Assembly (NCBI RefSeq): GCF_033898505.1 | Contig: NZ_JAXAFK010000003.1 | Coordinates: 434,001 to 498,000, forward strand | DNA from: Pectobacterium carotovorum | GTDB lineage: Bacteria > Pseudomonadota > Gammaproteobacteria > Enterobacterales > Enterobacteriaceae | Direction of reading: 5' to 3' | Length of the DNA stretch: 64,000 nucleotides | In this document: one piece after another, positions 51,651 to 61,697 of the stretch | Layout of the letters: every line of letters starts with the position of its first letter | Position numbering within the stretch: the first letter of the stretch is position 1 | Made by a program: the position numbers and the translations under genes | Notes under the pieces: generated by a model | The model's input: only the letters and a program-made list of their open reading frames with translations | Told to the model about the DNA's origin: nothing | Databases searched by the model: none

Positions 51651-53300
51651 TCAGGGATAGGTAATCTCCATATTCTGGTCACCGATCCTGATCGTCTTGA
51701 AACGTGGGGCAACGGCTTCAACCTTGCCGTCCTTCACCAGCGCGACCAGTTTTTCCGTCCCTATTGCGCCAAACATACTGGCCGCAATCTGCCACTGTCC
51801 ATTTTCATCACGAGCGAGGATCTTCCCACCATTTCCCCAGCCCACTCGGGGAAAAACGAGCACTTCGTTATGACCATCGCCTGTCAAATCAATAGCAAAG
51901 AGCAGGCAAGCCATTTCCCTGCACTGATTACCCAGATTATCGCCCTGCAGCATGCTTTCGACTCCGTCTTCCAACGGCCCCACCCACTCAACCTGAACGG
52001 AGCGGACTTGTGCAGGACGCCCCTGCAGCCTATCGCGCAGTGCCTGTCGCCCAGTCGCGTCAAGTATCCGATCGTGCTTCAACTCTTCAGCCAGCCAGTT
52101 AAACTGCCGTTGGCCCGACGCCCCTAGCTCATCGCGCAGCGCCCACAGATCAAAATCATCGATCGGCGTTTTTCCATTAAGCAAACGCTGAACCTGATTC
52201 CTCGCGCTAAAGGCTTCTGGGCTTAACAGCGGCGTATGCAGCAATATCACCAGAACGCAGATGATAGCCGCGAGCAGCGGATTGCTTGTACGTAAATGCC
52301 CTAACCAGACGCCAGAACGGCGAACAACAGCCCACACCATCGCCAGACTGTAGAGCATTGCAATCGTCACCACGAAGATCGACTGAAAACGGAAAGGCGT
52401 CAGGCCATACTGCTCGATGCGCAGCCAGCTGGAATAGCCCGCCAATGCAACCAACACTGGCAGGCACAGCGCGCTGGCGCTAACGAACCCGCGTAACACG
52501 GCAGGATAAGCGCGGCCCTCGTTATCATCCTGAGAGGCGCAGTTAATCAAAAAGAGGTTTACGCCCATCAGGCATAGAAGAATGACGGTAGAACGGCCGG
52601 TATTCCATATCGGTTCCAGACCGCTAAAAGGCAGGGTCAAGGTGAAAACCACGGTAATCAGTGCACTAAGGGGCAGCAGGAAGCGGCAAGCCGATAGCAG
52701 AATCCCACGCAGCAGTCCGACGACCGTTTCTTTGGTCATTCCGATATACATGCCGATAGAAAACACCACCGGCAAGAGCAGCATATAAAACCGATAATGC
52801 CAAAGTACTTTACTCACCAGCCTGAACCCCAGCATGCTGAACAACATGCTGCACAGCACGAGCAAGAGTACGACCACCAGAACCACTAGCCAGGCCAGCA
52901 ACACAGTAAAAATATTGTTCCAGGCGTGTTTACAGATCGCTTCATAAGATGGCCACCGCCCTTCACGGGTGGACCAACTGCAAATGAACGTACAGCAGAT
53001 ATAACCGAACAGGATGCCACACAGTATCCAGGAATCAGGCAGTTGGTATCGCCCACTGTCATAGAAAACCCAGCCACTAATCGCCGTCATCAGCACGGTC
53101 AATGCGCCGCCCCAAAGCCATGTCTTTTTCACAAAAAGCGTGCGTTCCAGCAATTGCAGACTCACTCCGCCCACTGCAGCCATCGTTATCAGCATTATCT
53201 GAAGCACGCTCTCTTCCATTTCAAGCGCGGCAACAAATAAAAGCCCCTGGAGCAGGCCAATGATCAGATAGAACCTTAACGATGGAGAACTGGCAGGCAT
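51651..53300 (-). CDS. DUF4153-type integral membrane protein
   Basis: From the ATG at 53300 (MPASSPSLRFYLIIGLLQGL) this protein of about 549 residues has roughly ten hydrophobic segments to about residue 370. A soluble C-terminal region includes DLTGDGHNEVLVFP, an Asp/Gly calcium-binding-like FG-GAP/EF-hand loop. The N-terminal part matches my memory of the DUF4153 family, which has no assigned function. The in-frame ATG 12 codons earlier lacks a ribosome site. It lies 110 bp downstream of the ahpC start region, on the same strand. Confidence 0.8.
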   Translation of the reverse strand: MPASSPSLRFYLIIGLLQGLLFVAALEMEESVLQIMLITMAAVGGVSLQLLERTLFVKKTWLWGGALTVLMTAISGWVFYDSGRYQLPDSWILCGILFGYICCTFICSWSTREGRWPSYEAICKHAWNNIFTVLLAWLVVLVVVLLLVLCSMLFSMLGFRLVSKVLWHYRFYMLLLPVVFSIGMYIGMTKETVVGLLRGILLSACRFLLPLSALITVVFTLTLPFSGLEPIWNTGRSTVILLCLMGVNLFLINCASQDDNEGRAYPAVLRGFVSASALCLPVLVALAGYSSWLRIEQYGLTPFRFQSIFVVTIAMLYSLAMVWAVVRRSGVWLGHLRTSNPLLAAIICVLVILLHTPLLSPEAFSARNQVQRLLNGKTPIDDFDLWALRDELGASGQRQFNWLAEELKHDRILDATGRQALRDRLQGRPAQVRSVQVEWVGPLEDGVESMLQGDNLGNQCREMACLLFAIDLTGDGHNEVLVFPRVGWGNGGKILARDENGQWQIAASMFGAIGTEKLVALVKDGKVEAVAPRFKTIRIGDQNMEITYP

Positions 53301-53503
53301 GGCAAATCCTTTTAGCGATACAGATAAATGAGCCACCTACTTTAGCATCGAATTACCACGGCTCGAGTGAATATGTGTCTCTCTGACACATAGCCCCATC
53401 CCCATTCTTAATGTTCATAGCAGCGTCACCGTTTAGTCATTTGCCATCGTTAAACTGCCGCCCGAAATTTCATAACACATAGAAAATTAAAGGAATAATT
53501 CAC

Positions 53504-56500
53504 ATGACATCCCCCACGAAAGCGCTTTTGGCTACGGCGATAGCCTCATTGATACCGTTAAGCACCTCTGCGGCAGGAACAGAACCCGCCTCATCGATTG
53601 ATGTCCTGTCCGGCTTTAACCAATTCTGGACAGCGGGTACGGCCTGGAACACGGGCACCCCGACTCCACTTGGAGAAATCGTACTTCGGCAGAATATTCA
53701 AACGGTGATCGACATCGCCCGTTCACGGACTCAGGCGCAAGAAATCTCGGCTTTTGAATTCGATGCACAGGACGCAAACTACGCGGTCATCGCCGGTCTG
53801 GGTCCGCTTGCCAGTCTACTGAAAGCGGAAACTGGCGCGTTCACCACGGTGAACGGTATCCCTGACAGCGCGTACAGCAGTCGGGTGAGCGACGGCGGCA
53901 ACGGTTTGGGGTCAACCACCAGCGGTCTGGGTAAGGTCGTCGAACTCGTCAACGCCGTGCGCTACCCAGCCTCAACCACACCGGCCAAAAATAACTACAA
54001 CTATCCGCGTCCTTTCCGCCAAACGCTGGACGGCGAGGATCTAAGCTGGGTTCTGCAAAAATCACTCGTTGCCCGCGTGCCAGCAACGGGAAACGGTGAC
54101 GGCGGCTTCCCCAGCGGACACACTAACGCAGGCTACCTCGCCGCTTTCGGTCTCGCCTACGCGATTCCGCAGCAATATTCAGACCTGATCCTTCGCGCTG
54201 GCGAGATTGGCTATAGCCGCGTTGTGACGGGTATTCACTCACCGCTGGATGTCATCGGCGGCAGAATGCATGCGACCTACTACGCTATTCAGGATCTTGT
54301 CGCCAATCCGACCCTGCGCGCAGAAGCCTATGCTCAGGCGCAGGCATTCTTTGCCACGCAATGTGGAGGCACCATCACCGCGTGCTATACCAACGGCAAG
54401 AATGCCGAGGCGGCCTACGCTCAATATCAGATCGATAAAGCCCTGTACGCCAAATACACGTTTGAAGACACCTTCACGCCTATCGGTGACACCAGCGCCG
54501 CCGCCGTTGTTCCGCAAAACGCGGAAGTACTGATCGAAACACGCTACCCCTATTTGACCGCCTCTCAGCAGCGCGACATTCTGGCGACAACGTCGAATGC
54601 ATCAGGCGGCGTGATGGATAACGGTATGGGTTACGATCGCCTGAACCTGTTCAAGGCGGCAAACGGTTACGGCGCGTTCAACAGCAACGTTTCTGTAACG
54701 ATGAACGCAGCAGACGGCGGTCTGTCTGCCGCCGATCTGTGGCTCAACGACATTACCGGCACAGGCGCTTTTACCAAGTCAGGCAGCGGGCAACTCACGC
54801 TAGCAGGGCGTAATAGCTGGAGCGGCGGCACAACCGTATCCGGCGGAACGCTGGTTGGCACCAATGGCCGGGCGTTCGGCAGCGGAGCGATCGTCAACAA
54901 CGCCACGCTGGCTTTTGACATCAGCACCGACGATACGCTCGCAAATGACATTTCAGGCAGCGGGACACTGCGTAAAGACGGAGCGGCCAAGCTGACCTAT
55001 ACGGGTAATGCGTCTGCCTTTACCGGTACCACGCAGGTGACAAACGGCACGCTGGCAGTTAACGGTTCACTGGGCGGTTCCATCACGGTGGCCGATGGCG
55101 CTACCGTCTCCGGTAGCGGTGCGATAGGCAGCTTGACCGTAGCCAGCGGCAGTACGCTTGCACCGGGTAATTCCATTGGCACACTCACGGTGAACGGCGA
55201 TCTGACCCTGACCAATGGGGCAATTTATGAAGTTGAAGTGAATCCAGATACGACCGAGAGCGATCTGATCGCCGTGACAGGAACCGCCACGCTGGGCGAT
55301 GCTTCAGTGCTGCATGTCGGCCAGAGTGGGGATTATCGTATCGCGTCAACCTATACCATTCTGACGGCGGGCAATGGCATCTCCGGCACCTTTGGTACAG
55401 TGACGAGCCAGTATGCCTTCCTTGATGCCAATCTGGGCTATACCGCGAATGCAGTGACAATGCAGCTCGCGCGCAATGACATAACCTTCGCGTCAGCGGC
55501 GACCACCGCTAACCAGTCAGCCGTTGCCAATGCGGTGGAATCATTAGGAACAGGCAATGCCGTTTATAACGCGGTAGCCATGCTCGATCGGGGCGCACCA
55601 CCGTATGCCTTTGACGCTTTATCGGGAGAAGGTTATGCCTCGCTGGCCGGAGCCATGACGCGCAGCGCATTGACGGTCAGCGATACCGTCACAGACCATG
55701 CCCGTACCGCGCACGATGAGAACGTGTGGATCAACGTTTCTGGTGGCCGCCAGGATGCCAAGGGCACCAATGGCACTGCCGATACCGACTATCGCCGCCA
55801 TGGTTTTCTGCTCGGTATTGATGGCGCGCTATCCGACAATATGACGCTCGGTATTTTTGCAGGAGCGGATAAAGGCAAATTCGACGTCAATAATCGCCGT
55901 TTCTCTACAGATGTCGACAATTACCAGTTAGGTGCTTATGCAAATTATACGTATAACCGACTGGGGTTCACCTTCGGTACTACGGGAAGTTGGGGCGATA
56001 TAGCAGCGAAACGCGCCGTCACCGTCGGTTCTCTGAACGAGAAACTGTCGGCGGATCTGGATGCGCGTACCCTTCAGGTATTTGGTGAAGCACGGATGAA
56101 ATTCGATACTAACGTGGTTTCCGTGGAGCCTTTCGCTAGATTAGCGCACGTCGCCAGTAAAATGGATAGCTTCAGCGAAACCGGCGGCGCTGCCGCCTTG
56201 GGCGGAGAGGCAATCAAAATGGATACGACCTTTTCTACCTTCGGCGTACGTCTGGAACGCAGCTTCGGCACGCAAGAGCGGGCGTGGACCGTGAATAGTA
56301 GCGTCGGCTGGCGACATGCTTTTGGTGACATCGATCCCACCGCACGTCTGCACTTTATCGGAGCGGATAGCCATAGCGTGACGGGAACGCCACTGGCGGA
56401 AAACAGCGTACGAATTGAAGCTGGTATCGGCAAGAAACTGACCGACAATGCGAACCTGTCATTATCCTACGGTGGCCAATTCGGTGGCGGTGTTACCGAC

Positions 56501-56536
56501 AATACCGCAAACCTGAAACTGAACGTCAGCTTCTAA
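53504..56536 (+). CDS. Autotransporter with N-terminal PAP2/class A acid phosphatase passenger
   Basis: This 1010-residue protein has a signal peptide (about 1-24), a phosphatase passenger, beta-strand repeats and an autotransporter barrel. The passenger carries the full class A non-specific acid phosphatase/PAP2 signature: K162-x6-RP170, PSGH at 203-206, and SR-x5-H-x3-D at 238-249. Residues about 400-640 are Gly/Ala/Thr-rich, with PATR-like segments (GTGAFTKSGSGQLTLAGRN; SGSGTLRKDGAAKLTYTG). The C-terminal 260-270 residues form a beta-barrel ending LNVSF, with the terminal Phe typical of Type Va secretion. The likely role is a surface-exposed or released phosphatase scavenging phosphate from host or environmental phosphoesters. 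AAAGGA precedes the ATG. The substrate is unproven. Confidence 0.88.
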   Translation: MTSPTKALLATAIASLIPLSTSAAGTEPASSIDVLSGFNQFWTAGTAWNTGTPTPLGEIVLRQNIQTVIDIARSRTQAQEISAFEFDAQDANYAVIAGLGPLASLLKAETGAFTTVNGIPDSAYSSRVSDGGNGLGSTTSGLGKVVELVNAVRYPASTTPAKNNYNYPRPFRQTLDGEDLSWVLQKSLVARVPATGNGDGGFPSGHTNAGYLAAFGLAYAIPQQYSDLILRAGEIGYSRVVTGIHSPLDVIGGRMHATYYAIQDLVANPTLRAEAYAQAQAFFATQCGGTITACYTNGKNAEAAYAQYQIDKALYAKYTFEDTFTPIGDTSAAAVVPQNAEVLIETRYPYLTASQQRDILATTSNASGGVMDNGMGYDRLNLFKAANGYGAFNSNVSVTMNAADGGLSAADLWLNDITGTGAFTKSGSGQLTLAGRNSWSGGTTVSGGTLVGTNGRAFGSGAIVNNATLAFDISTDDTLANDISGSGTLRKDGAAKLTYTGNASAFTGTTQVTNGTLAVNGSLGGSITVADGATVSGSGAIGSLTVASGSTLAPGNSIGTLTVNGDLTLTNGAIYEVEVNPDTTESDLIAVTGTATLGDASVLHVGQSGDYRIASTYTILTAGNGISGTFGTVTSQYAFLDANLGYTANAVTMQLARNDITFASAATTANQSAVANAVESLGTGNAVYNAVAMLDRGAPPYAFDALSGEGYASLAGAMTRSALTVSDTVTDHARTAHDENVWINVSGGRQDAKGTNGTADTDYRRHGFLLGIDGALSDNMTLGIFAGADKGKFDVNNRRFSTDVDNYQLGAYANYTYNRLGFTFGTTGSWGDIAAKRAVTVGSLNEKLSADLDARTLQVFGEARMKFDTNVVSVEPFARLAHVASKMDSFSETGGAAALGGEAIKMDTTFSTFGVRLERSFGTQERAWTVNSSVGWRHAFGDIDPTARLHFIGADSHSVTGTPLAENSVRIEAGIGKKLTDNANLSLSYGGQFGGGVTDNTANLKLNVSF

Positions 56537-56552
56537 CACACAACCACAGCGT

Positions 56553-56583
56553 AAGGCGGTGGCACTTCTTCTACCGCCTTTCA
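56553..56583 (+). terminator. Weak terminator after the autotransporter gene
   Basis: AAGGCGGT pairs with ACCGCCTT around a 12-base loop and is followed by TTCAG only, so terminator strength is low. Confidence 0.55.
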
Positions 56584-56727
56584 GTTCCGTATCGTGGCTC
56601 ACCATTGGGCCACTCACGCGCTTTATGCCACTTGCAGGGCTATTCTCAATCAGGAACAGCAAGGTGCCCTGACAAAATGAAGCGTTTGAAGGTGTTATAG
56701 TGACTGACGCCATACTCAAATAAATCA

Positions 56728-57993
56728 CTAAGGAATCTGTACCTCACCCGCCTCCAACCCGGCGATTTCTACGCCCTGCGCCACGGTTTTCCCCAGCGTC
56801 ACGTTGATTTTCTTTGGCGAAGCGTCAGCGGTCGGACGATAAATCACATAGGCACGGCCATTCTCGTCAGTACGCACCGCCTGTGCGGGCACCGCGATGC
56901 CCTGCTCGTTACGATAGACAATAATAGCCAGCCGCGCGCTCATCCCCAGGCGAATATTTTGCCTTAAGTCCGCCAACGGCGTATCGAGTGATACCACCAC
57001 ATTATAGTACGCGCCGCTGCCTGACATATCGGCCGCATCAGCCTGCATATCAATCGACGCGACCTTGCCTGTCAGCGTTTGTCCGGCAAAGCCATCCCCG
57101 GTCACGTTAACCGCCATCCCTTCTTGCAGCTGATGCAGATCGGTCTCTTCTACCCGAGTCGCCACCTGAAAACGATCCTGAGCAATGACCCCAAACAGCG
57201 ACGTCCCCTGGTTGACTGGCAAACCGGGTTGGATGACCACAGGCTTGCCGTTATCAGGCGTAGCAGGTCGCACGACAACACCGCTAAACGGCGCCTTGAC
57301 GATTTGCCGTTCAACCTGCGCAGCCAGCGCCTGATAGCGCACCTGTGCATTCGTCAGTTCCATCTCTGCAATCTTGCGATCCTCGCCGTTCCCCCGCGCC
57401 AGCACCGTTCGCAGCTCTTCTTGCGCCGCAATCACGTCCTGTTCCTGTGAACGAATTTGCTGCTTTAGCGTGTCAACTTCCATACGCGCGACGATACCGC
57501 GTTCGAACAGCGCTTGTGTATCCCGAAGATTGGCTTGCGTATTGCTAAACGTTGACCGGGCTGAGCTTAATGCGCGCCGCGCGCGCGACACCTCTGTGCT
57601 TTGCTCCCACTGCCTGAGCGATTGTACCTCACGCTGTGTCTTGAGCACGTCGGCCTGCGCCTGACGCAACTGAATCTCAATTTGCCCGGGATCCAGTATC
57701 AGTAACGTTTGCCCTTCTTCGACGCGTTGTCCCTCGCGTGCCAGCACCTCACGGATAACACCTTCAAAAGGCGCTGCCAGCGTGGTCTGCGTCGCGGCCT
57801 GGATGCGTCCAACCAGCCCTAATTGATTTTCCAACAACTGGGGCTGAACAGGGAGCCATTGTCCCTGAGACGCGCTTTCCTGCTCGTTCGTACGCCCTGC
57901 CAGCAGCCAGATGAACATGCCAAATGCCACGATCGACAGCAGTGCCATAAGGTGACGCCGACGCAGGCGAGACAGAAAATGATGCCTAATCAT
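56728..57993 (-). CDS. Periplasmic adaptor (membrane-fusion) protein of ABC efflux system
   Basis: MacA/HlyD-like adaptor of about 421 residues from the ATG at 57993 (MIRHHFLSRLRRRHLMALLS). It has one N-terminal membrane anchor (about 15-32), a long coiled-coil hairpin (about 95-215), and lipoyl- and beta-barrel domains (GVIREVLAREGQRVEEGQTL; KAPFSGVVVRPATPDNGKP). It starts inside the upstream outer-membrane gene by an 8-base overlap (ATGATTAG). It should link the ABC permease to the TolC-like protein. The substrate is unknown. Confidence 0.88.
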   Translation of the reverse strand: MIRHHFLSRLRRRHLMALLSIVAFGMFIWLLAGRTNEQESASQGQWLPVQPQLLENQLGLVGRIQAATQTTLAAPFEGVIREVLAREGQRVEEGQTLLILDPGQIEIQLRQAQADVLKTQREVQSLRQWEQSTEVSRARRALSSARSTFSNTQANLRDTQALFERGIVARMEVDTLKQQIRSQEQDVIAAQEELRTVLARGNGEDRKIAEMELTNAQVRYQALAAQVERQIVKAPFSGVVVRPATPDNGKPVVIQPGLPVNQGTSLFGVIAQDRFQVATRVEETDLHQLQEGMAVNVTGDGFAGQTLTGKVASIDMQADAADMSGSGAYYNVVVSLDTPLADLRQNIRLGMSARLAIIVYRNEQGIAVPAQAVRTDENGRAYVIYRPTADASPKKINVTLGKTVAQGVEIAGLEAGEVQIP

Positions 57994-59452
57994 TGAGTGC
58001 GATATCCCAGCTTTGTAATGTGGTACCCAGCGTCTCATCCAGTTCAGCCTGCGCATTGAGATAGCCGATCAGTGCATTGAGGCGGGCATTTTCAGCGTTG
58101 CGTAAATCGTTCTCGAAGCTCAGCACCTGAAAGTTACTGGAACGCCCTACCGTGAGCTTTTCTCGTTCAATATCTAGCTTGCGGCGCGACAAATCCCGCG
58201 CGCGTTGGGAAATCTCAAACTGCCGCCAGCGCGTACCAATATCACGTACCGCATTAGTGACATCGCGTTCAAGCTGCTGCCTGACTTCATCCAGCTGAAT
58301 GTGCTGATTACGCACATTCACTCGCGCCTGAACCTCCGCCTGACGGGTACTCAGATCGCCGATAGGGATCTCCACCTGAACGCCAACATAATTCTCCCAG
58401 GTACGTGAGGTACTGCTCTGTGCTGCACGATCGCGCACCTGGCTGGCGCCCCCAATCAGCGAGACATCCCACAGGCGATCGTTACGTGCAACCGCCAGAC
58501 CGAGCGCCGCCTGCTCGTTGGCGATGATCTGCGCCAGATAGGCCGGTCGGGAAGCTTCGGCCTGCTTCAACGCCTGTGCGGCGTTAACATCAACGCGCTG
58601 TGCCTGCATGGCATCCGTGGCCACAATCAGCGTATTTAAATCCAGTGCCAGAAGTTGCAGCAGCGCAAGGCGGGCGGTATCCAACTGGTTTCTGGCTTCT
58701 TCATGCGCCAGTTCCTGCGTGGCCACTTCAGCTTCGGTTTGCACAATTTCAAATTCAGCCATGCGCCCTGCGGCAATCATTGCACGGTTGACGTCAACCA
58801 GCTGGCGCGCTCGCGCCAGCGCATCACGCGCGATTTGCAGTTGCTCCTGCGAGCGCAACAGCTCTCGATAGGCAGCAATAATCTGCGTAATCGTCTGTGA
58901 AACCGTAGATTTCAGCGCCAGACGATTTAACTGCTCAGACAGCCGTGCAATGTGGACTGGCGCGGTCGTGACGTCTTTACCTGCGCCGCGCAGCAAAGGT
59001 TGAATCACAGTAATGTTGGCACCATCGTTACGCGACAACCCGGCGTTATCAGCCTGCGTGTGACGGTAGGTCCAGCCGAGGCTGAAGCGGGTGCCATAAG
59101 GTGTGAGCAGGGTTGATGTCGGCGTCAGATTGCCCTGCCGGTAACGATCGCTTTGGTTACGGTTGGAAAGGTAACTGCCCGTCAGCGACAGCTTGGGGGT
59201 AAAACGATCCTCTGCAACCCGAAGATCAAATTTCTGCGCGATACGATCCAGATAGGCGCTACGGATCGCGCGATTGTCGCGCAAACCAAGATAAATGGCA
59301 TCGCTCAGCGTGAGATCGATCGTTTGTGCATTCAGCGACGTACTGACTGTCGCCTGCCCCTGCCGCGTCGCCTGAGAAGGATTCAACGCTGTTTCCGCAT
59401 ATCCTTCATGAGCAGAAAACAAAATCAGTAAACACAGGATAGATTTACGCAT
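57986..59452 (-). CDS. TolC-family outer-membrane efflux protein
   Basis: This 488-residue precursor from the ATG at 59452 (MRKSILCLLILFSAHEGYAE, signal peptide to about 20) has the duplicated coiled-coil repeat expected of outer-membrane efflux proteins (OEP). Each half has alternating charged helices, such as RLSEQLNRLALKSTVSQTIT and EEARNQLDTARLALLQ. It overlaps the permease stop by 8 bases (ATGCGTAA). Having its own outer-membrane channel in the operon suggests a dedicated export route rather than use of chromosomal TolC. An alternative upstream Met at 59476 exists. Confidence 0.88.
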   Translation of the reverse strand: MRKSILCLLILFSAHEGYAETALNPSQATRQGQATVSTSLNAQTIDLTLSDAIYLGLRDNRAIRSAYLDRIAQKFDLRVAEDRFTPKLSLTGSYLSNRNQSDRYRQGNLTPTSTLLTPYGTRFSLGWTYRHTQADNAGLSRNDGANITVIQPLLRGAGKDVTTAPVHIARLSEQLNRLALKSTVSQTITQIIAAYRELLRSQEQLQIARDALARARQLVDVNRAMIAAGRMAEFEIVQTEAEVATQELAHEEARNQLDTARLALLQLLALDLNTLIVATDAMQAQRVDVNAAQALKQAEASRPAYLAQIIANEQAALGLAVARNDRLWDVSLIGGASQVRDRAAQSSTSRTWENYVGVQVEIPIGDLSTRQAEVQARVNVRNQHIQLDEVRQQLERDVTNAVRDIGTRWRQFEISQRARDLSRRKLDIEREKLTVGRSSNFQVLSFENDLRNAENARLNALIGYLNAQAELDETLGTTLQSWDIALND

Positions 59453-60683
59453 CGCGTAGCGCCTGTACGGGTTCAAGCCGTGCGGCGGTCATCGCCGGGT
59501 TAAGCCCAAAAAACAGGCCAATCGCCAATGAACTGCCAATGCCGAGGGGAAGTGACAATGCCGAAAGTGAAAAGACTGACCAGTCTGAAAAAAAGACAAA
59601 CAGCCACGCCGCCGCGATACCACACACCGCCCCGATCAGAGCCCCGCAGGCGGATAGCACAACGGCCTCCAGTAAAAACAAACCCGCAATATCGCGCGGC
59701 CGCGCCCCCAGCGCCATACGAACACCAATTTCACGGCGTCGTTCGGACACATTCATCACCATGACATTCATCACCCCAACCCCACCTACCAGCAGGGAAA
59801 TCCCCCCCAGCCCCGCCAGCAGCCATGAAAACATCCGCGACTGCTGTGCCATTCCCTCCAGTAGCTGCTGTGGGATTTGCACATCGATATCAAGTTTCGG
59901 CATCAGAGCGGCCAAATAATCCTTTAACTGTGAGCCCGTTTGCATCAGCGTATCGCTGTTGCTGTTACGTGCAATCACGCTGATGATTTGTGGGGCAGGC
60001 ATGACACGGCGCATACCGGAGATCGGCATCAGGATAGAGTCATCAACCGAGACGGGAACTAGCGGATTGTGTCCCTGCGGCTGAAGGATTCCTACGATCT
60101 CAAACAGGTACCCGCCCACTTGCACGCGCTCACCCACAGCGGCGCCGCCCCCCTGCGATGCCCATTGTGTTGCCACATTCGCACCCAACACGATGTAAGT
60201 ACTTTGCTCATCGAAATCACTCAGGTAGCGGCCCTGCGCGAGCGTCAGTCCTAAAACGTTCGACAATTCAGCCCGGCAGCCCACCACCATGGTACTCAGT
60301 GAACGCCCGCGCAGCCGCGCTTCGGTGGAGGTAATAATTAACGCGGTTGCCGCCTTAATATCAGGCAGATGCTGTCGCAAAACCGGGATATCCAAATCGG
60401 CAGGAACCGAACCGGTAGCATGGCTGCCCGCCCGATTCTGCACGGTGGCCACCAACAGGTCGCTGCCCATCCCTTTAAAGACGCCCATGGCTTCAGCTTC
60501 CGCGTTGTGCCCGATATTCAGCAAAGCGACAACAGATCCGCAACCCACGGCAATCCCAAGGAGGGCCAGAACGGCACGTCGCCCCAGAAGAATAAGGCTG
60601 TTCAATGGCTCAAGCAGACGCTGTTGCAACGAAGGACCATAGTGCTCTTGCCGCGCTTCCATCCGTGAACGAGGATCAGACAT
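59445..60683 (-). CDS. MacB-type ABC transporter permease
   Basis: This 412-residue permease has a first membrane segment near 30-55, then a periplasmic MacB-PCD domain (about 60-275). Three further segments follow (about 285-400), with the FtsX-like motif VMNVSERRREIGVRMALGARPRDI. Here the ATPase is separate rather than fused as in MacB itself. It overlaps the ATPase gene by 8 bases (ATGTCTGA). With the adaptor and TolC-like gene it forms a tripartite efflux system. The substrate is unknown. Confidence 0.9.
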   Translation of the reverse strand: MSDPRSRMEARQEHYGPSLQQRLLEPLNSLILLGRRAVLALLGIAVGCGSVVALLNIGHNAEAEAMGVFKGMGSDLLVATVQNRAGSHATGSVPADLDIPVLRQHLPDIKAATALIITSTEARLRGRSLSTMVVGCRAELSNVLGLTLAQGRYLSDFDEQSTYIVLGANVATQWASQGGGAAVGERVQVGGYLFEIVGILQPQGHNPLVPVSVDDSILMPISGMRRVMPAPQIISVIARNSNSDTLMQTGSQLKDYLAALMPKLDIDVQIPQQLLEGMAQQSRMFSWLLAGLGGISLLVGGVGVMNVMVMNVSERRREIGVRMALGARPRDIAGLFLLEAVVLSACGALIGAVCGIAAAWLFVFFSDWSVFSLSALSLPLGIGSSLAIGLFFGLNPAMTAARLEPVQALRDA

Positions 60684-61377
60684 GGTTTACCTCATGGATT
60701 CGGCCATCCTGCACATGAATGCGCCGCGCCATACGGCAGGCCATGCCTTCGTCATGCGTCACCATCACGAGCGTCGTCCCCTGTTCGCGGTTCAATGCCA
60801 GCAATAGCGTGATGATGTCATCAGCCGTTTGGCTGTCGAGATTACCGGTCGGTTCATCCGCCAGCAGAAGCGCAGGTTCACCGACCAGCGCACGCGCAAT
60901 AGCCACCCGCTGACGTTGACCGCCGGACAGGTCGGCAGGCCGATGGTGGGTTCGCTCTGCAAGCCCGACGCGCGCCAGCTGTATCTGGGCGGCTTGGCGA
61001 GCGACCTGACGCGAGACGCCGCGGTAGGTCAGGGGAAGCGCCACGTTATCCAACGCATCCAGACGCGGCAGTAAATTAAAACTCTGGAAGACAAAGCCAA
61101 TGACCCGATTACGCACGATCGCACGTTCATCAGCACTTGCCTGAGACATATCCTGCCCTGCGAGCAATAAACGCCCCGAGACAGGCTGATCGAGCAAGCC
61201 GATGATGTTGAGCAAGGTGCTTTTACCAGAACCCGACGCGCCCACGATCGCGCAGCTTTGCCCGGCAGGAATAGACAGTGAAATATTGTGCAGCACCGAT
61301 TGAGAGGAAGCACCGATACTATAGGTGTGTGAAATACCTTGTAAACAGATCAGATCCGTTATTCTTTCATCAGACAT
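60676..61377 (-). CDS. ABC transporter ATP-binding protein (LolD/MacB-type)
   Basis: ATPase of 233 residues from the ATG at 61377 (AGAGGCAAGG upstream; MSDERITDLICLQGISHTYS). It has Walker A GASGSGKSTLLNIIG, Q-loop, signature LSGGQRQRVAIARALVGEPA, Walker B LLLADEPTGNLDS and H-loop MVTHDEG. This LolD/MacB/FtsE branch drives mechanotransmission-type exporters. It is the first gene of the four-gene operon; transcription comes from 61378-61697. Upstream in-frame Met codons lack a ribosome site. Confidence 0.92.
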   Translation of the reverse strand: MSDERITDLICLQGISHTYSIGASSQSVLHNISLSIPAGQSCAIVGASGSGKSTLLNIIGLLDQPVSGRLLLAGQDMSQASADERAIVRNRVIGFVFQSFNLLPRLDALDNVALPLTYRGVSRQVARQAAQIQLARVGLAERTHHRPADLSGGQRQRVAIARALVGEPALLLADEPTGNLDSQTADDIITLLLALNREQGTTLVMVTHDEGMACRMARRIHVQDGRIHEVNHV

Positions 61378-61697
61378 CCTTGCCTCTTTGCCGATCCCCG
61401 AAAGCATCACATTAATCGAATTATCCTACTGTTTGTGCTTTAGGAAAACCATTGAAAGCACGTTCTTCATTGATTCAACGCATCACCGTGTAACGTCCGT
61501 GTTAAACCATCGTGAGCCATTTACTTTTTCGACACTCGGTAAATAATAAAACCAACCAATGAATTAATTTGCAGTTAAATAATATTCATACTTAACTATT
61601 AATATGTGCAGGAATTCTATATTTATGATGTAAACCCCTGCACATGATATTAACGTCAAGTCACACCACAGGCATTAAATTGCAGTCAGATTCATTT
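61378..61697. other. Promoter region of the efflux operon
   Basis: This AT-rich gap has no credible gene. It must include the leftward promoter of the four-gene ABC operon and the 3' end of the FlhE-like gene. No operator, attachment site or terminator that I trust was seen. Confidence 0.45.

Noticed and set aside
55185..55460. Minus-strand open frames inside the autotransporter gene
   Set aside because: Shadow frames of a GC-rich repetitive coding region; no ribosome site or family resemblance.
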